Assembly (NCBI RefSeq): GCF_003019815.1 | Contig: NZ_CP027773.1 | Location: 5,139,501 to 5,203,500 of the forward strand | DNA from: Variovorax sp. PMC12 | GTDB taxonomy: Bacteria > Pseudomonadota > Gammaproteobacteria > Burkholderiales > Burkholderiaceae_C | DNA: 64,000 bases | Reading direction: 5' to 3' | Shown: positions 42,068 to 50,412 of the stretch, one piece after another | How positions within the stretch are numbered: position 1 is the stretch's first letter | How the letters are laid out: every line of letters starts with the position of its first letter | Made by a program: the position numbers and the translations under genes | The notes under the pieces: model-generated | Database searches by the model: none | Told to the model about the DNA's origin: nothing | The model's input: only the letters and a program-made list of their open reading frames with translations

Positions 42068-43605
42068 AGGCCCCGGCATTTCTTCGCAACCTGTTTCGCG
42101 GCAAGGTCGTTGGCAAGAAACAGGTGCGCCGCTTTCAGGCCGCGCGCGTTGACCGCCTTACCGCCGACTGGATCGCCACCTATTCCAGCATCAACGAAGA
42201 GCTGCGCAGTGACCTCGACAGGCTTCGCGCACGGGCGCGCGAGCTGCGCAACAACAACGACTACGCGCGCAAGTTCTGCGGCATGGTCGAAACCAACATG
42301 GTCGGGCCGGCCGGCTTCGTGATGCAGGCGCGCGTCGAGAACGCGCCCAACAAGGCCGACAAACTCGCGAACGATGCCATTGAAGCGGCCTTCGTGCGCT
42401 GGCAGGCCGTGTGCGACGTGACGGGCCGGCAGTCCCTGCGAGATATGTGTGAAACCCTCGTAGGTGGTCTCCCGTGCGATGGTGAGTTTCTTGTGCGCCT
42501 CGTGCGCGGTGCTGATGCCCGCAACGAATTCAACTTCGCGCTGCAGCTCATCGACGTGGACCGCATCGATACGACATTCAACGGCGTTGAGCCCTCGACG
42601 GGTAACACCGTCATCATGGGCATCGAGGTGGACGCCTACCGCCGCACCGTCGCGGTTCATATCTTCGAGGCGCATCCCAACGACGGCATGCGCACATCTC
42701 GCCAGCGCGTGCGCCTGCCGGCCGAGGACATCATCCACGGCTTCAAGGTCGAGCGTGCCGAGCAGGTGCGCGGCATCCCGTGGATGGCGCCGGGCATGCT
42801 GAGCCTGCATCACCTGGGCGGCTTCATGCTGGCTGCAGTGCTCGCCGCCGAGCACGGCGCGAATCACTTCGGCTTCTTCACGCAGAACCAAGACGCCGCT
42901 CCCGGCACGCTGCCCATCGGTCAGCAAGACGATGACGGTGAAGCCATCACGACTAGCCAGCCTGGCGTCTATGACACGCTGCCGCCTGGCTACGACTTCA
43001 AGCCTCATGAGAGCAAATACCCGAATGAGGTCTTCGGTCCCTTCGTGAAGACGGCGCTACAGCGCGTGGCGAGCGGGTGGCGGGTGTCCTATCACGCACT
43101 TGCGAACGACCTCGAAGGCGTCAACTTCTCCAGCATCCGAAGCGGCACGCTCGACGAACGCGACCGGTGGTCATCCGATCAGCAATGGTTCATCGACATC
43201 TTGCTCAAGCGCGTGCGCGCTGAGTGGATGGTGATGTCTCTGCTGTCGAATGCCATCACGATGCCCAACGGCAGTCCGTTGCCTGCGGCGAAGGTCGCGA
43301 AGTTTGCGCCCCACGATTGGCTTGGCCGCCGTTGGGAATGGGTGGACCCGTTGAAGGACATGAACGCGCGCATTGCCGGTGTGGGGGCTGGTCTGGTGGC
43401 GCCTCAAGACCTGAGCGCGCAGATGGGCCGCGACTTCTACGACACCATGCTGAAGATCAAAGAGGCGCAGGACCTTGCGAAGCAGCTTGGCATCGTGCTG
43501 CCTGCCTACGCCCTGAAGGTGGCCGAGCCCGCTCTGAAGCCGGCGCCGAAGGGGCGGCCTGCAGAGCCCGAGGAAGAGCACGAAGAGGAAGAAGCCACGG
43601 CCTAG
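42064..43605 (+). CDS. Phage portal protein, lambda family
   Basis: 513 aa forming the dodecameric DNA channel at the head vertex. LRARARELRNNNDYARKFCGMVETNMVG is the λ-portal signature; ADDIIHGFKVERAEQVRGIPWM-like and HHLGGFMLAAVLAAEHGA follow. The acidic tail (EPEEEHEEEEATA) is unusual but typical of the termini of such proteins. Confidence 0.96.
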   Translation: MKAPAFLRNLFRGKVVGKKQVRRFQAARVDRLTADWIATYSSINEELRSDLDRLRARARELRNNNDYARKFCGMVETNMVGPAGFVMQARVENAPNKADKLANDAIEAAFVRWQAVCDVTGRQSLRDMCETLVGGLPCDGEFLVRLVRGADARNEFNFALQLIDVDRIDTTFNGVEPSTGNTVIMGIEVDAYRRTVAVHIFEAHPNDGMRTSRQRVRLPAEDIIHGFKVERAEQVRGIPWMAPGMLSLHHLGGFMLAAVLAAEHGANHFGFFTQNQDAAPGTLPIGQQDDDGEAITTSQPGVYDTLPPGYDFKPHESKYPNEVFGPFVKTALQRVASGWRVSYHALANDLEGVNFSSIRSGTLDERDRWSSDQQWFIDILLKRVRAEWMVMSLLSNAITMPNGSPLPAAKVAKFAPHDWLGRRWEWVDPLKDMNARIAGVGAGLVAPQDLSAQMGRDFYDTMLKIKEAQDLAKQLGIVLPAYALKVAEPALKPAPKGRPAEPEEEHEEEEATA

Positions 43606-43655
43606 TGACATTGCGCGCCTTATGAATGTCAGTGCCGCGCCGTTGCAATAGCGGC

Positions 43656-45521
43656 ATGACTTCAAGTCTCCCTCAAGCTCTTCGCGAGCATCTGCCCACC
43701 GGTCAACTCAAGCGCGCTTTCGTTGTGGAGCGTGCCTCCATCGACGAAGAGGCGCGCACCGTGAAGCTCGCTTTCGCGAGCGAAACGCCGGTCAATCGCG
43801 GCTGGTTCATCGAGGTGTTGGACCTCAGTCGCAAGTCAATGCGCACCGGCCGCCTCACCGCCGGCGCGAACCTCCTTTGTGACCACGACACACGAGATGT
43901 TGTCGCGGTCGTTGAGTCTGTGGAAATCGGTTCGGACAAGGTAGCCCGTGCCGTGGTGCGCTTCGGTCGAAGCGTGCGCGCAGAGGAAGTCTTCCGCGAC
44001 GTGATTGACGGCATTCGCGTCAACGTTTCGGTGGGCTACATCATCCACGAAGCCATTCTGGAAGGCACGAAGGACGGGTATGACACCTACCGCGTGACCG
44101 ACTGGGAGCCCTTCGAGTTGTCTCTGGTCAGCGTGCCGGCGGACGCGACTGTCGGTGTCGGCCGCAGTCTCGCCGCAGACCCGCAGGCCGCTCCTTCCCT
44201 TCCTTCCATTTCCCCATCTTCTACGGAGAACCGCGCCATGACGACGCCTGCAAACACGCCCGCCGCCAACCCGGCACCTGTCATCGAAACCCCCGCCGTG
44301 CGCAATCACGCCAGCGAAATCAGCAAGATCGCCGCCGCAATGCCTGGCGGTGCCGAACTGGCGATGCGCTCCATTCAAGCCGGCCACACGGTCGAGCAGT
44401 TCCAAGCCGAGGCGATTCGCTCGCTCTCGTCCAAGCCCGTGCCCACCGCCGACATCGGCCTGACGCCGAAGGAAACACGCCGCTTTAGCATGGTGCGCGC
44501 CCTTAACGCGCTTGCCAGCCCTGGCGACGTGGCGGCCCGCAGCGCGGCGGCCTTCGAGTTCGAATGCTCCGCCGCGACCTCGCAGAAGCTCGGTAAGGCA
44601 GCGCGCGGCATCATGATTCCTTTCGAAGTTCAGAAGCGCGACCTCGTGGTGGGCACGCCATCGGCCGGCGGCAACCTCGTGGGCACCGACCTGATGGCCG
44701 GTGACTTCATCACCATCCTGCGCGATGCGATGGTGCTGAATCAGCTTGGCGTGCGCTTCCTCTCGGGGCTGGTGGGAAACATCGCTATCCCTAAGCAAAC
44801 GGGCTCGGGTAGCGCCTACTGGGTGGCCGAAGGTCAGGCGCCCACCGAAAGCGGCGCCGCCATCGGGCAAGTGGCGATGTCGCCGAAGACGGTCGGCGCT
44901 TTCACTGACATCAGCCGCAAGCTGCTGCTGCAGTCGAGCATCGATGTCGAGAGCTTCGTCTCGGCAGACTTGGCAATGGTGCTTGGCCTGGCGATCCAGC
45001 GCGCGGCCATCGCCGGCGGCGGCACTGCCAACGAGCCGAGCGGCATCCTCGCGAGGATCGCGGCGAGCGTTTTCGGTGGCGCAAACGGTGGCGCGCCCGA
45101 CTGGGAAAACGTGGTGGACCTCGAAACCGCGGTGTCGGTCGCGAATGCGGACGTGGGCACCCTGGCCTATCTCACGAATGCGAAGGTGCGCGGCAAGCTC
45201 AAGAAGACCTTCGTCGATGGTCCCGGCACGGGCGAGCGCGTGTGGCAGAAGGGCAGCGAGCCGCTCAACGGCTACCGCGCCGCAGTCACCAACGCGGTGC
45301 CAAGCAACATCTCGAAGGGGACCGGCACGGACCTGTCGGCTCTCATCTTCGGCAACTTCGCAGACCTCGTGATTGGCATGTGGGGTGGCCTTGACCTGAT
45401 GGTCAATCCCTACGTGTTCAGCGAGACGGGCACCGTTCGCGTGACGGCGCTGCAAGACGTGGATGTCGGCGTGCGCAATAACGAGAGCTTCGCAACGATG
45501 GAAGACGTGCTCACCGCGTAA
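43656..45521 (+). CDS. Prohead protease–major capsid protein fusion
   Basis: 621 aa. HK97-type protease (about 15–165) with candidate catalytic His77 (CDHD), Ser126 (VNVSVGY) and Glu151/Glu154. A Ser/Pro/Ala linker (about 170–220) and delta-like region follow, then an HK97-fold major capsid protein (about 275–620: RGIMIPFEVQKRD, AYWVAEGQAPTESGAA, DISRKLLLQSSID). The protease must cut itself free of the shell protein. An in-frame ATG at 43626 is an alternative start; an internal ATG at 44238 could give capsid alone. Confidence 0.93.
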   Translation: MTSSLPQALREHLPTGQLKRAFVVERASIDEEARTVKLAFASETPVNRGWFIEVLDLSRKSMRTGRLTAGANLLCDHDTRDVVAVVESVEIGSDKVARAVVRFGRSVRAEEVFRDVIDGIRVNVSVGYIIHEAILEGTKDGYDTYRVTDWEPFELSLVSVPADATVGVGRSLAADPQAAPSLPSISPSSTENRAMTTPANTPAANPAPVIETPAVRNHASEISKIAAAMPGGAELAMRSIQAGHTVEQFQAEAIRSLSSKPVPTADIGLTPKETRRFSMVRALNALASPGDVAARSAAAFEFECSAATSQKLGKAARGIMIPFEVQKRDLVVGTPSAGGNLVGTDLMAGDFITILRDAMVLNQLGVRFLSGLVGNIAIPKQTGSGSAYWVAEGQAPTESGAAIGQVAMSPKTVGAFTDISRKLLLQSSIDVESFVSADLAMVLGLAIQRAAIAGGGTANEPSGILARIAASVFGGANGGAPDWENVVDLETAVSVANADVGTLAYLTNAKVRGKLKKTFVDGPGTGERVWQKGSEPLNGYRAAVTNAVPSNISKGTGTDLSALIFGNFADLVIGMWGGLDLMVNPYVFSETGTVRVTALQDVDVGVRNNESFATMEDVLTA

Positions 45522-45525
45522 GTCC

Positions 45526-45810
45526 ATGTTTGCCGAAGACCTTTCCGTTTTCTTCAGCGACTTCGCGGTGAGCGCTTCTTTCACCGTCGAAGGCGTGCAG
45601 AAGACCGCGCGCGTCCTCTTCGATCACCCGTATGCGGCGCCCTTCGGGGCGCAGGTCGATGCGGACGCCCCGGCGTGCCAAGGCGCGACGGTGGACCTCG
45701 CCGGCCTGCAGCGTGATGACGCGATCACCGTAGACGGGCGAGCGTTCGAAGTGGTGCGCGCCGAGGCGGACGGCACCGGCGTGACCAACCTCGTTCTGCG
45801 GAGCGCCTGA
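45526..45810 (+). CDS. Head-tail attachment protein (FII-like)
   Basis: 94 aa, β-rich: FAVSASFTVEGVQKTARVLFDHPY and a C-terminal DAITVDGRAFEVVRAEADGTGVTNLVL. Pattern and place (directly after capsid) match lambda gpFII-type attachment proteins. Confidence 0.72.
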   Translation: MFAEDLSVFFSDFAVSASFTVEGVQKTARVLFDHPYAAPFGAQVDADAPACQGATVDLAGLQRDDAITVDGRAFEVVRAEADGTGVTNLVLRSA

Positions 45811-45811
45811 G

Positions 45812-46219
45812 ATGTTCCTGCTCGAAATCAACATCTGCGAACGGCTGCGGGCTGCCTTGCCTGCATGGGAAGTCATGGGCTGGTCCACGGGTAAAGGCAA
45901 CCGCGACGCCGGTGCGCTTGTGTCAGTGATGTTCGCTGCAGGCGCGCTGGCCGACGTGAAGGAAGGCGCGGTAGGTCTGGCACCTGGCTGGAACGTGCTG
46001 CTTTCGGTCAAGCGCGGTCCATCCGCTGCGGCGTTGCTCGACACAGCGATTTCAACCGTTGTCGAGCAGCTTCACAACTGGGCGCCCGGCGAGGCCGGCG
46101 GTCGCAATTGGGGCGCGCTGAAGCTGGCGCGCTTCGCTCCCCCTGAGTTCGCAGACGGCGGCCTCATCGGCATCGAGCTTCTTTTCTCAACGACTGGCCG
46201 CTACTTCGGCCAAGAGTGA
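45812..46219 (+). CDS. Tail terminator protein (GpU-like)
   Basis: 135 aa starting MFLLEINICERLRAALPAWEVMGW. The order between FII-like and major tail protein genes and the size fit the tail terminator that caps the tail tube. GGAG nine bases before the ATG. Confidence 0.65.
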   Translation: MFLLEINICERLRAALPAWEVMGWSTGKGNRDAGALVSVMFAAGALADVKEGAVGLAPGWNVLLSVKRGPSAAALLDTAISTVVEQLHNWAPGEAGGRNWGALKLARFAPPEFADGGLIGIELLFSTTGRYFGQE

Positions 46220-46238
46220 ACCAACCAACGGAGCCAAC

Positions 46239-47027
46239 ATGGCAAACATCTTCGAAAAGAGTCAATACGTCATCCCGCGCGGCCGGGTCTTCTTCGACCT
46301 CTACGACGCGGCCGACCAGCTCACGGGCGAGCGCCACCTCGGCAACTGTCCGACCGTGACGCTGAGCATCTCGACCGAGAAGGCGCCGCACTACAGCGCC
46401 GAGAGCGGCCCCGGCGTGAAGGATGCGAACCGCGTCGTGCGCATCGACCGCACCGGCAAGATTACTTGCGACAACATGAGCGCGGACAACCGGGCGATGT
46501 TCATCTCTGGCGAAAAGTCCACGGTCTCGCAGGCCACCGGCAATGTGGCCGCTGAAGAGATCACCGTGATTCCCGGGCTGTTCTACCAGCTCGGCCGCAC
46601 CGATGCGAGCCCGGCGGGCGCGCGCAAGGTCACGCAGGTTGTGGTGACGCCGGAAGCCGGCGGCGAGCCCTACGAGCTGGGCGAGGACTACACGGTAGAC
46701 GCGGCGCTCGGTCGGCTGCAGATCGTCGCCGGCGGCGGTATCGCGGCCGGAAAGATCAAGGTCGCCTATTCGAAGGCCGCCACCACCTGGCTGCGAATCA
46801 AGTCCGGTGACAAGGCCGAGCTTCGCGGCGCGTTGCGTGTTCTCTCCAACGTCGCCGAGGGCGAGCAAAGCGATACCTACTGCCCGCTCGTGACGCTGGC
46901 GCCCACCGGCGACATGGCGCTCATCACCAGCGATGACGGGTATGTGCAGATGGAATTCGACATCGAGGTGCTCACGCCCCCCAGCGGCGTCGCGATCTTC
47001 GTGGATGGCCGCCCCGTCGAGGTCTAA
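46239..47027 (+). CDS. Major tail protein
   Basis: 262 aa, tube-forming protein. MANIFEKSQYVIPRGRVFFDLYDA and the β-rich core fit the siphovirus tail tube fold; a repeat-like β domain (EPYELGEDYTVDAALGRLQIV) is inserted. It precedes the tape measure gene, as expected. Confidence 0.82.
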   Translation: MANIFEKSQYVIPRGRVFFDLYDAADQLTGERHLGNCPTVTLSISTEKAPHYSAESGPGVKDANRVVRIDRTGKITCDNMSADNRAMFISGEKSTVSQATGNVAAEEITVIPGLFYQLGRTDASPAGARKVTQVVVTPEAGGEPYELGEDYTVDAALGRLQIVAGGGIAAGKIKVAYSKAATTWLRIKSGDKAELRGALRVLSNVAEGEQSDTYCPLVTLAPTGDMALITSDDGYVQMEFDIEVLTPPSGVAIFVDGRPVEV

Positions 47028-47036
47028 CCCTTCGCC

Positions 47037-47065
47037 TCGCCGCCGCTCGCGCTGAGCGGCGGCGA
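47037..47065. other. Strong hairpin between tail tube and tape measure genes
   Basis: 12-bp stem (47037–47048 with 47054–47065) with loop GCGCT. No T-run follows. It may stabilise or attenuate the mRNA so that the abundant tube protein is made in excess of the tape measure protein. Confidence 0.55.
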
Positions 47066-47141
47066 CGCCTGGCGCTTCGCACGAGGCGCCAAACGTCGCC
47101 GCACTGGCTTCCCCCTTCACCACTCCCCAAAAGGTTCCCCG

Positions 47142-50012
47142 TTGGCCTTCAAGCCCATTCAGATCGTCATCAATGCCAAGGACGATGCGTCCAAGGTGTT
47201 CGACAAGCTGCAGACGCGCCTTGCCGCGTTCGCTGCGGTTGTGCTTGGCTACTTCGGCATTCAGGCGTTCGCCGGCTGGGTGAAGGGTGGGGCCGACTTC
47301 GAACAGGCGCTGAGCCGCGTGCAGGCCGCCACGGGCGCCACGGCGGCCGAGATGCGTGCGCTGCGGAAGGCGGCGCAGGAAGCGGCGGCAGATGCGCGGT
47401 ACGGCTTCACAGAGCTGGAGGCGGCCGGGGCGCTGGAGAACCTGGCGAAAGCCGGCCTCAACGTCTCTGACGCCATCAAGACGCTGCCTGCGGCGATGCA
47501 GCTCGCCCGTGCCGGCGATGTGGAGCTGGCGACCTCGGCCGAGTACTTGACGAAGATCGTGAGCGGCCTGGGCCTCTCGTTCACAGATGCGGGCCGTGTG
47601 GCCGACGTGCTGGCGAAGGGCGCCAATGCGACAAACACCAGTGTGGCGGGCCTGGCTCAAGCGCTGAGCTATGCCGCACCGTTGGCGAACACGCTCGGCC
47701 TGAGCCTCGAATCGACTGTCGCCATCATTGGCAAGTTCGCCGATGCCGGCATTGACGCAAGCCGCGCCGGCACGGCATTGAACAGCATCCTTGCGCAGTT
47801 CTCCGACCCGGCCAGCAAGTTCCGCACAGAGCTGGCCGCCTCGGGCATCACGACGAACAATTTCGAGAAGATGCTGCACGAGCTGGCCGCAGCCGGGCCG
47901 GCGGGGCAGCGCGCGATTGCGGCTGTCGGACAGGAAGCCGGCCCGGCCTTGCGTGCGTTGCTCAATCAGGGCATCGGCAAGCTCGACGAGCTCACCAAGT
48001 CCCTGCAGGACGCGAAAGGCAGCGCGCTCGAAACTACCGCTGTAATGCAGGCGAATCTCAAAGGCGCATTCAACGGCCTGCTGACCGCTTGGGATTCGAC
48101 CAAGAATGCACTGACGGCGCCCGTTCTCCCTTTGCTCACGCAAGCAGTCGAGCGGCTCGCCGGCGCACTGCGCGCGGCGGTGGCTGACGGCACGGTGGCG
48201 CGCTTCGGCACGGCCATCGCTACCGCCTTTCAGAATGGCATCAAGTGGGTGCAGGCATTCGCCGCGAGCATCGACGTGCCGGCGTTGGTGGCGAAGGCGC
48301 AGGCGATGGCCGACCGCGTGGGGGCGCTGCTCGACAGCTTCGGCCAGAAGGCCCAGAACACCGGCAACATCGTGAAAACGGTGTGGGGTGTCGCGTCCGC
48401 TGGTGCGAACACCCTGATTGCGACCGTCTTCCTTGTGGCCGAGGCTTTCGCCGGCGTGACCCGCGACATTTTGAGCGGGGTCGGAGCCATGCTGGAGGGC
48501 CTCTCGAAGTTGAGCTTTGGCGCCGTGTCGGCGGCGTTCAAGCAAGCTGCGGCCGAGGTGCGTGAGTCGGTCGCCGGCATGAACGGCGTAACCGACGCCT
48601 TCGGCGACAAGGCGGCGGAAGCCTTCGACCGTGCCGACAAGGGCGCAGAGGAAGCGCGTGCGGGTTGGACGGGCCTGACCACCGATGCTGAGACCACGAC
48701 GGCAGCGGCGGGCGCCAGCTCCGCAGCGTTCACCAGCATGGCGGCCTCGATGCAGGCCGCCGGTACGAGCGCGCAGGAAGCGGGCGACAAGGCCGCCGCT
48801 TCGGCCGAGGCGCAGCGCGCGAAGGTGGCCGAGGCCGAGGCTGCCGTTTCCCGGTTGCGCGACGAATACAACCAGGCGTTCGCCGCTGGCAATGTGGAGC
48901 TTGCGGGCCAGAAGCTCGACGAGCTGCGCAAGGCGAGCGACGTGCTGGGCGCCGCACTTGCTGCGCAAAAGGAAAAGGCGGAAGACGCGCGCGAAGCGGT
49001 GAAGCGTCTGCGCGGCGAATATGACCAAGCCATCGCGACCGGCAACCTTGAGCTTGCGGCGCAGAAGCTCGCGGAGCTGAAGAAGGCCAATCTCGCTGCC
49101 GCAGACGCTGCCGCAACGAACAAGAAAGCGCAGGCAGATGCGGCGGCTGAGATAGCAGCGGCATTCCAGCGCTCGGGCGTGCAGACGAAGGTCGAGCTTG
49201 AGACCGTCGCCAAGGTGGCACTGCGTGACTACGAGTTGATTCGCGACAGCGGGCAGGCCACAGCCATCGGATTGGGCGAAGCATGGAAGAAAGCCGCTGA
49301 GGCCGCCATTGCTGCGGGAAGCGGTGTCGCGCCCGGCTGGGTGCAGGCGCAGGCCGCGATGCGTGGCTTTGAGATCGTGCTCGACAGTGCAGGGCGTTCG
49401 ACACTGAAGCTCAAGGACGCGCAAGCTGATGCGACGAAGTCGGCGAACGAACTGGCCGGCGCCTTGGGCAACGTGACCAACGCCCGAGAGCGTGACCTCG
49501 AAGCACGCGAGAAGGCCATCCAGTTGCAAGAGCGCGAGATCGCGCTCGAGAACAAGCGGCTTGGACGCGACGCGAACGGCTTCTCGACCGACAAGACCGG
49601 CAAGACCGTGACCGCAGGGAGCGACCTCGGCACCTTGACCGGCATCGCCGCGTTCCTGAAGAACGCCGGCGTCAAGGACGACGAGACCGCACGCCGCATC
49701 GCGCGGGAGTTCGCCGACGAGAAGGGCAACGTTCAGTTCTTCAACAACCCGGGCCAGAAGAAGTACGGCGGCGACACGCTGAGCGCTGCGGTGATGAAGG
49801 CGGCCGAGAAAGTGACCTTCTTCGGCGACGGCCAGACGCCCACCAGCATTCCGAAGCCTGAGTCCACCCGCACCATCAATCTGCGCCTGAACGTCGATGG
49901 GCGCGACTACGGCACGGTGAACACCGACAGCGCCGGCGCGGGTGTCATCGAAGGCCTGCTCTCGCAGCTCTCCGCAGCGAAGGGCGCCTCTTCCAACCGT
50001 CCGGGGCGCTGA
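47142..50012 (+). CDS. Tail tape measure protein
   Basis: 956 aa, sets tail length (about 0.15 nm per residue predicts roughly 140 nm). N-terminal PhageMin_Tail-like domain (about 50–400: ALENLAKAGLNVSDAIKTLPAAMQLA), hydrophobic segment (AFAAVVLGYFGIQAFAGW) and long coiled coils, including two ~51-residue repeats (RLRDEYNQAFAAGNVELA / RLRGEYDQAIATGNLELA). TTG start with AAAAGG upstream. Confidence 0.93.
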   Translation: MAFKPIQIVINAKDDASKVFDKLQTRLAAFAAVVLGYFGIQAFAGWVKGGADFEQALSRVQAATGATAAEMRALRKAAQEAAADARYGFTELEAAGALENLAKAGLNVSDAIKTLPAAMQLARAGDVELATSAEYLTKIVSGLGLSFTDAGRVADVLAKGANATNTSVAGLAQALSYAAPLANTLGLSLESTVAIIGKFADAGIDASRAGTALNSILAQFSDPASKFRTELAASGITTNNFEKMLHELAAAGPAGQRAIAAVGQEAGPALRALLNQGIGKLDELTKSLQDAKGSALETTAVMQANLKGAFNGLLTAWDSTKNALTAPVLPLLTQAVERLAGALRAAVADGTVARFGTAIATAFQNGIKWVQAFAASIDVPALVAKAQAMADRVGALLDSFGQKAQNTGNIVKTVWGVASAGANTLIATVFLVAEAFAGVTRDILSGVGAMLEGLSKLSFGAVSAAFKQAAAEVRESVAGMNGVTDAFGDKAAEAFDRADKGAEEARAGWTGLTTDAETTTAAAGASSAAFTSMAASMQAAGTSAQEAGDKAAASAEAQRAKVAEAEAAVSRLRDEYNQAFAAGNVELAGQKLDELRKASDVLGAALAAQKEKAEDAREAVKRLRGEYDQAIATGNLELAAQKLAELKKANLAAADAAATNKKAQADAAAEIAAAFQRSGVQTKVELETVAKVALRDYELIRDSGQATAIGLGEAWKKAAEAAIAAGSGVAPGWVQAQAAMRGFEIVLDSAGRSTLKLKDAQADATKSANELAGALGNVTNARERDLEAREKAIQLQEREIALENKRLGRDANGFSTDKTGKTVTAGSDLGTLTGIAAFLKNAGVKDDETARRIAREFADEKGNVQFFNNPGQKKYGGDTLSAAVMKAAEKVTFFGDGQTPTSIPKPESTRTINLRLNVDGRDYGTVNTDSAGAGVIEGLLSQLSAAKGASSNRPGR

Positions 50013-50014
50013 AC

Positions 50015-50410
50015 ATGGCAACGGCAAAGTTTCACGCCCTGGGCGCGTTGCAGATTCCGCGCGGCATGGTTTGGTCCGATGAGTTCGGATGGAACCCCGT
50101 CGAGAAAAGCCTCGACTACTCCGTCACGGGCGCCGCGCTCATCGATGCGGGTGTGCGCCTGGCAGGCCGGCCCATCACGCTGCAGGGCGAGGCCGATGCA
50201 GGCTGGATCAAGCGCGGCGGCCTCGTTGCGCTGCAGGCGCTCAACGCGGCCGACGCCGTGGGCGAGCACGCCCTCTTGCTGGCCGATGGCCGCAGCTTCA
50301 CCGTGCAGTTCGCGCCCGGCCTTGCCGTCGAGGGCAAGCCGCTCGCGCGCCCCGAGCTGCCCGCCGACGACTACCCCTATATCGCCACCGTGCGGCTCAT
50401 CACTGTTTGA
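50015..50410 (+). CDS. Minor tail protein
   Basis: 131 aa starting MATAKFHALGALQIPRGMVW. β-rich, with the pattern of distal-tail-like adaptors that follow the tape measure gene. Three bases after the tape measure stop. Confidence 0.62.
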   Translation: MATAKFHALGALQIPRGMVWSDEFGWNPVEKSLDYSVTGAALIDAGVRLAGRPITLQGEADAGWIKRGGLVALQALNAADAVGEHALLLADGRSFTVQFAPGLAVEGKPLARPELPADDYPYIATVRLITV

Positions 50411-50412
50411 CC

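Noticed and set aside
46164..50027. A 1287-codon open frame antisense to the tape measure region
   Set aside because: It mirrors the codon pattern of the tail genes on the plus strand, which have coherent domains and ribosome sites; long antisense frames are common at this GC content.
50089..50412. N-terminal extension of the 1194-aa tail protein
   Set aside because: This stretch is the previous tail gene read in another frame; ATG 50413 follows that gene's stop directly.
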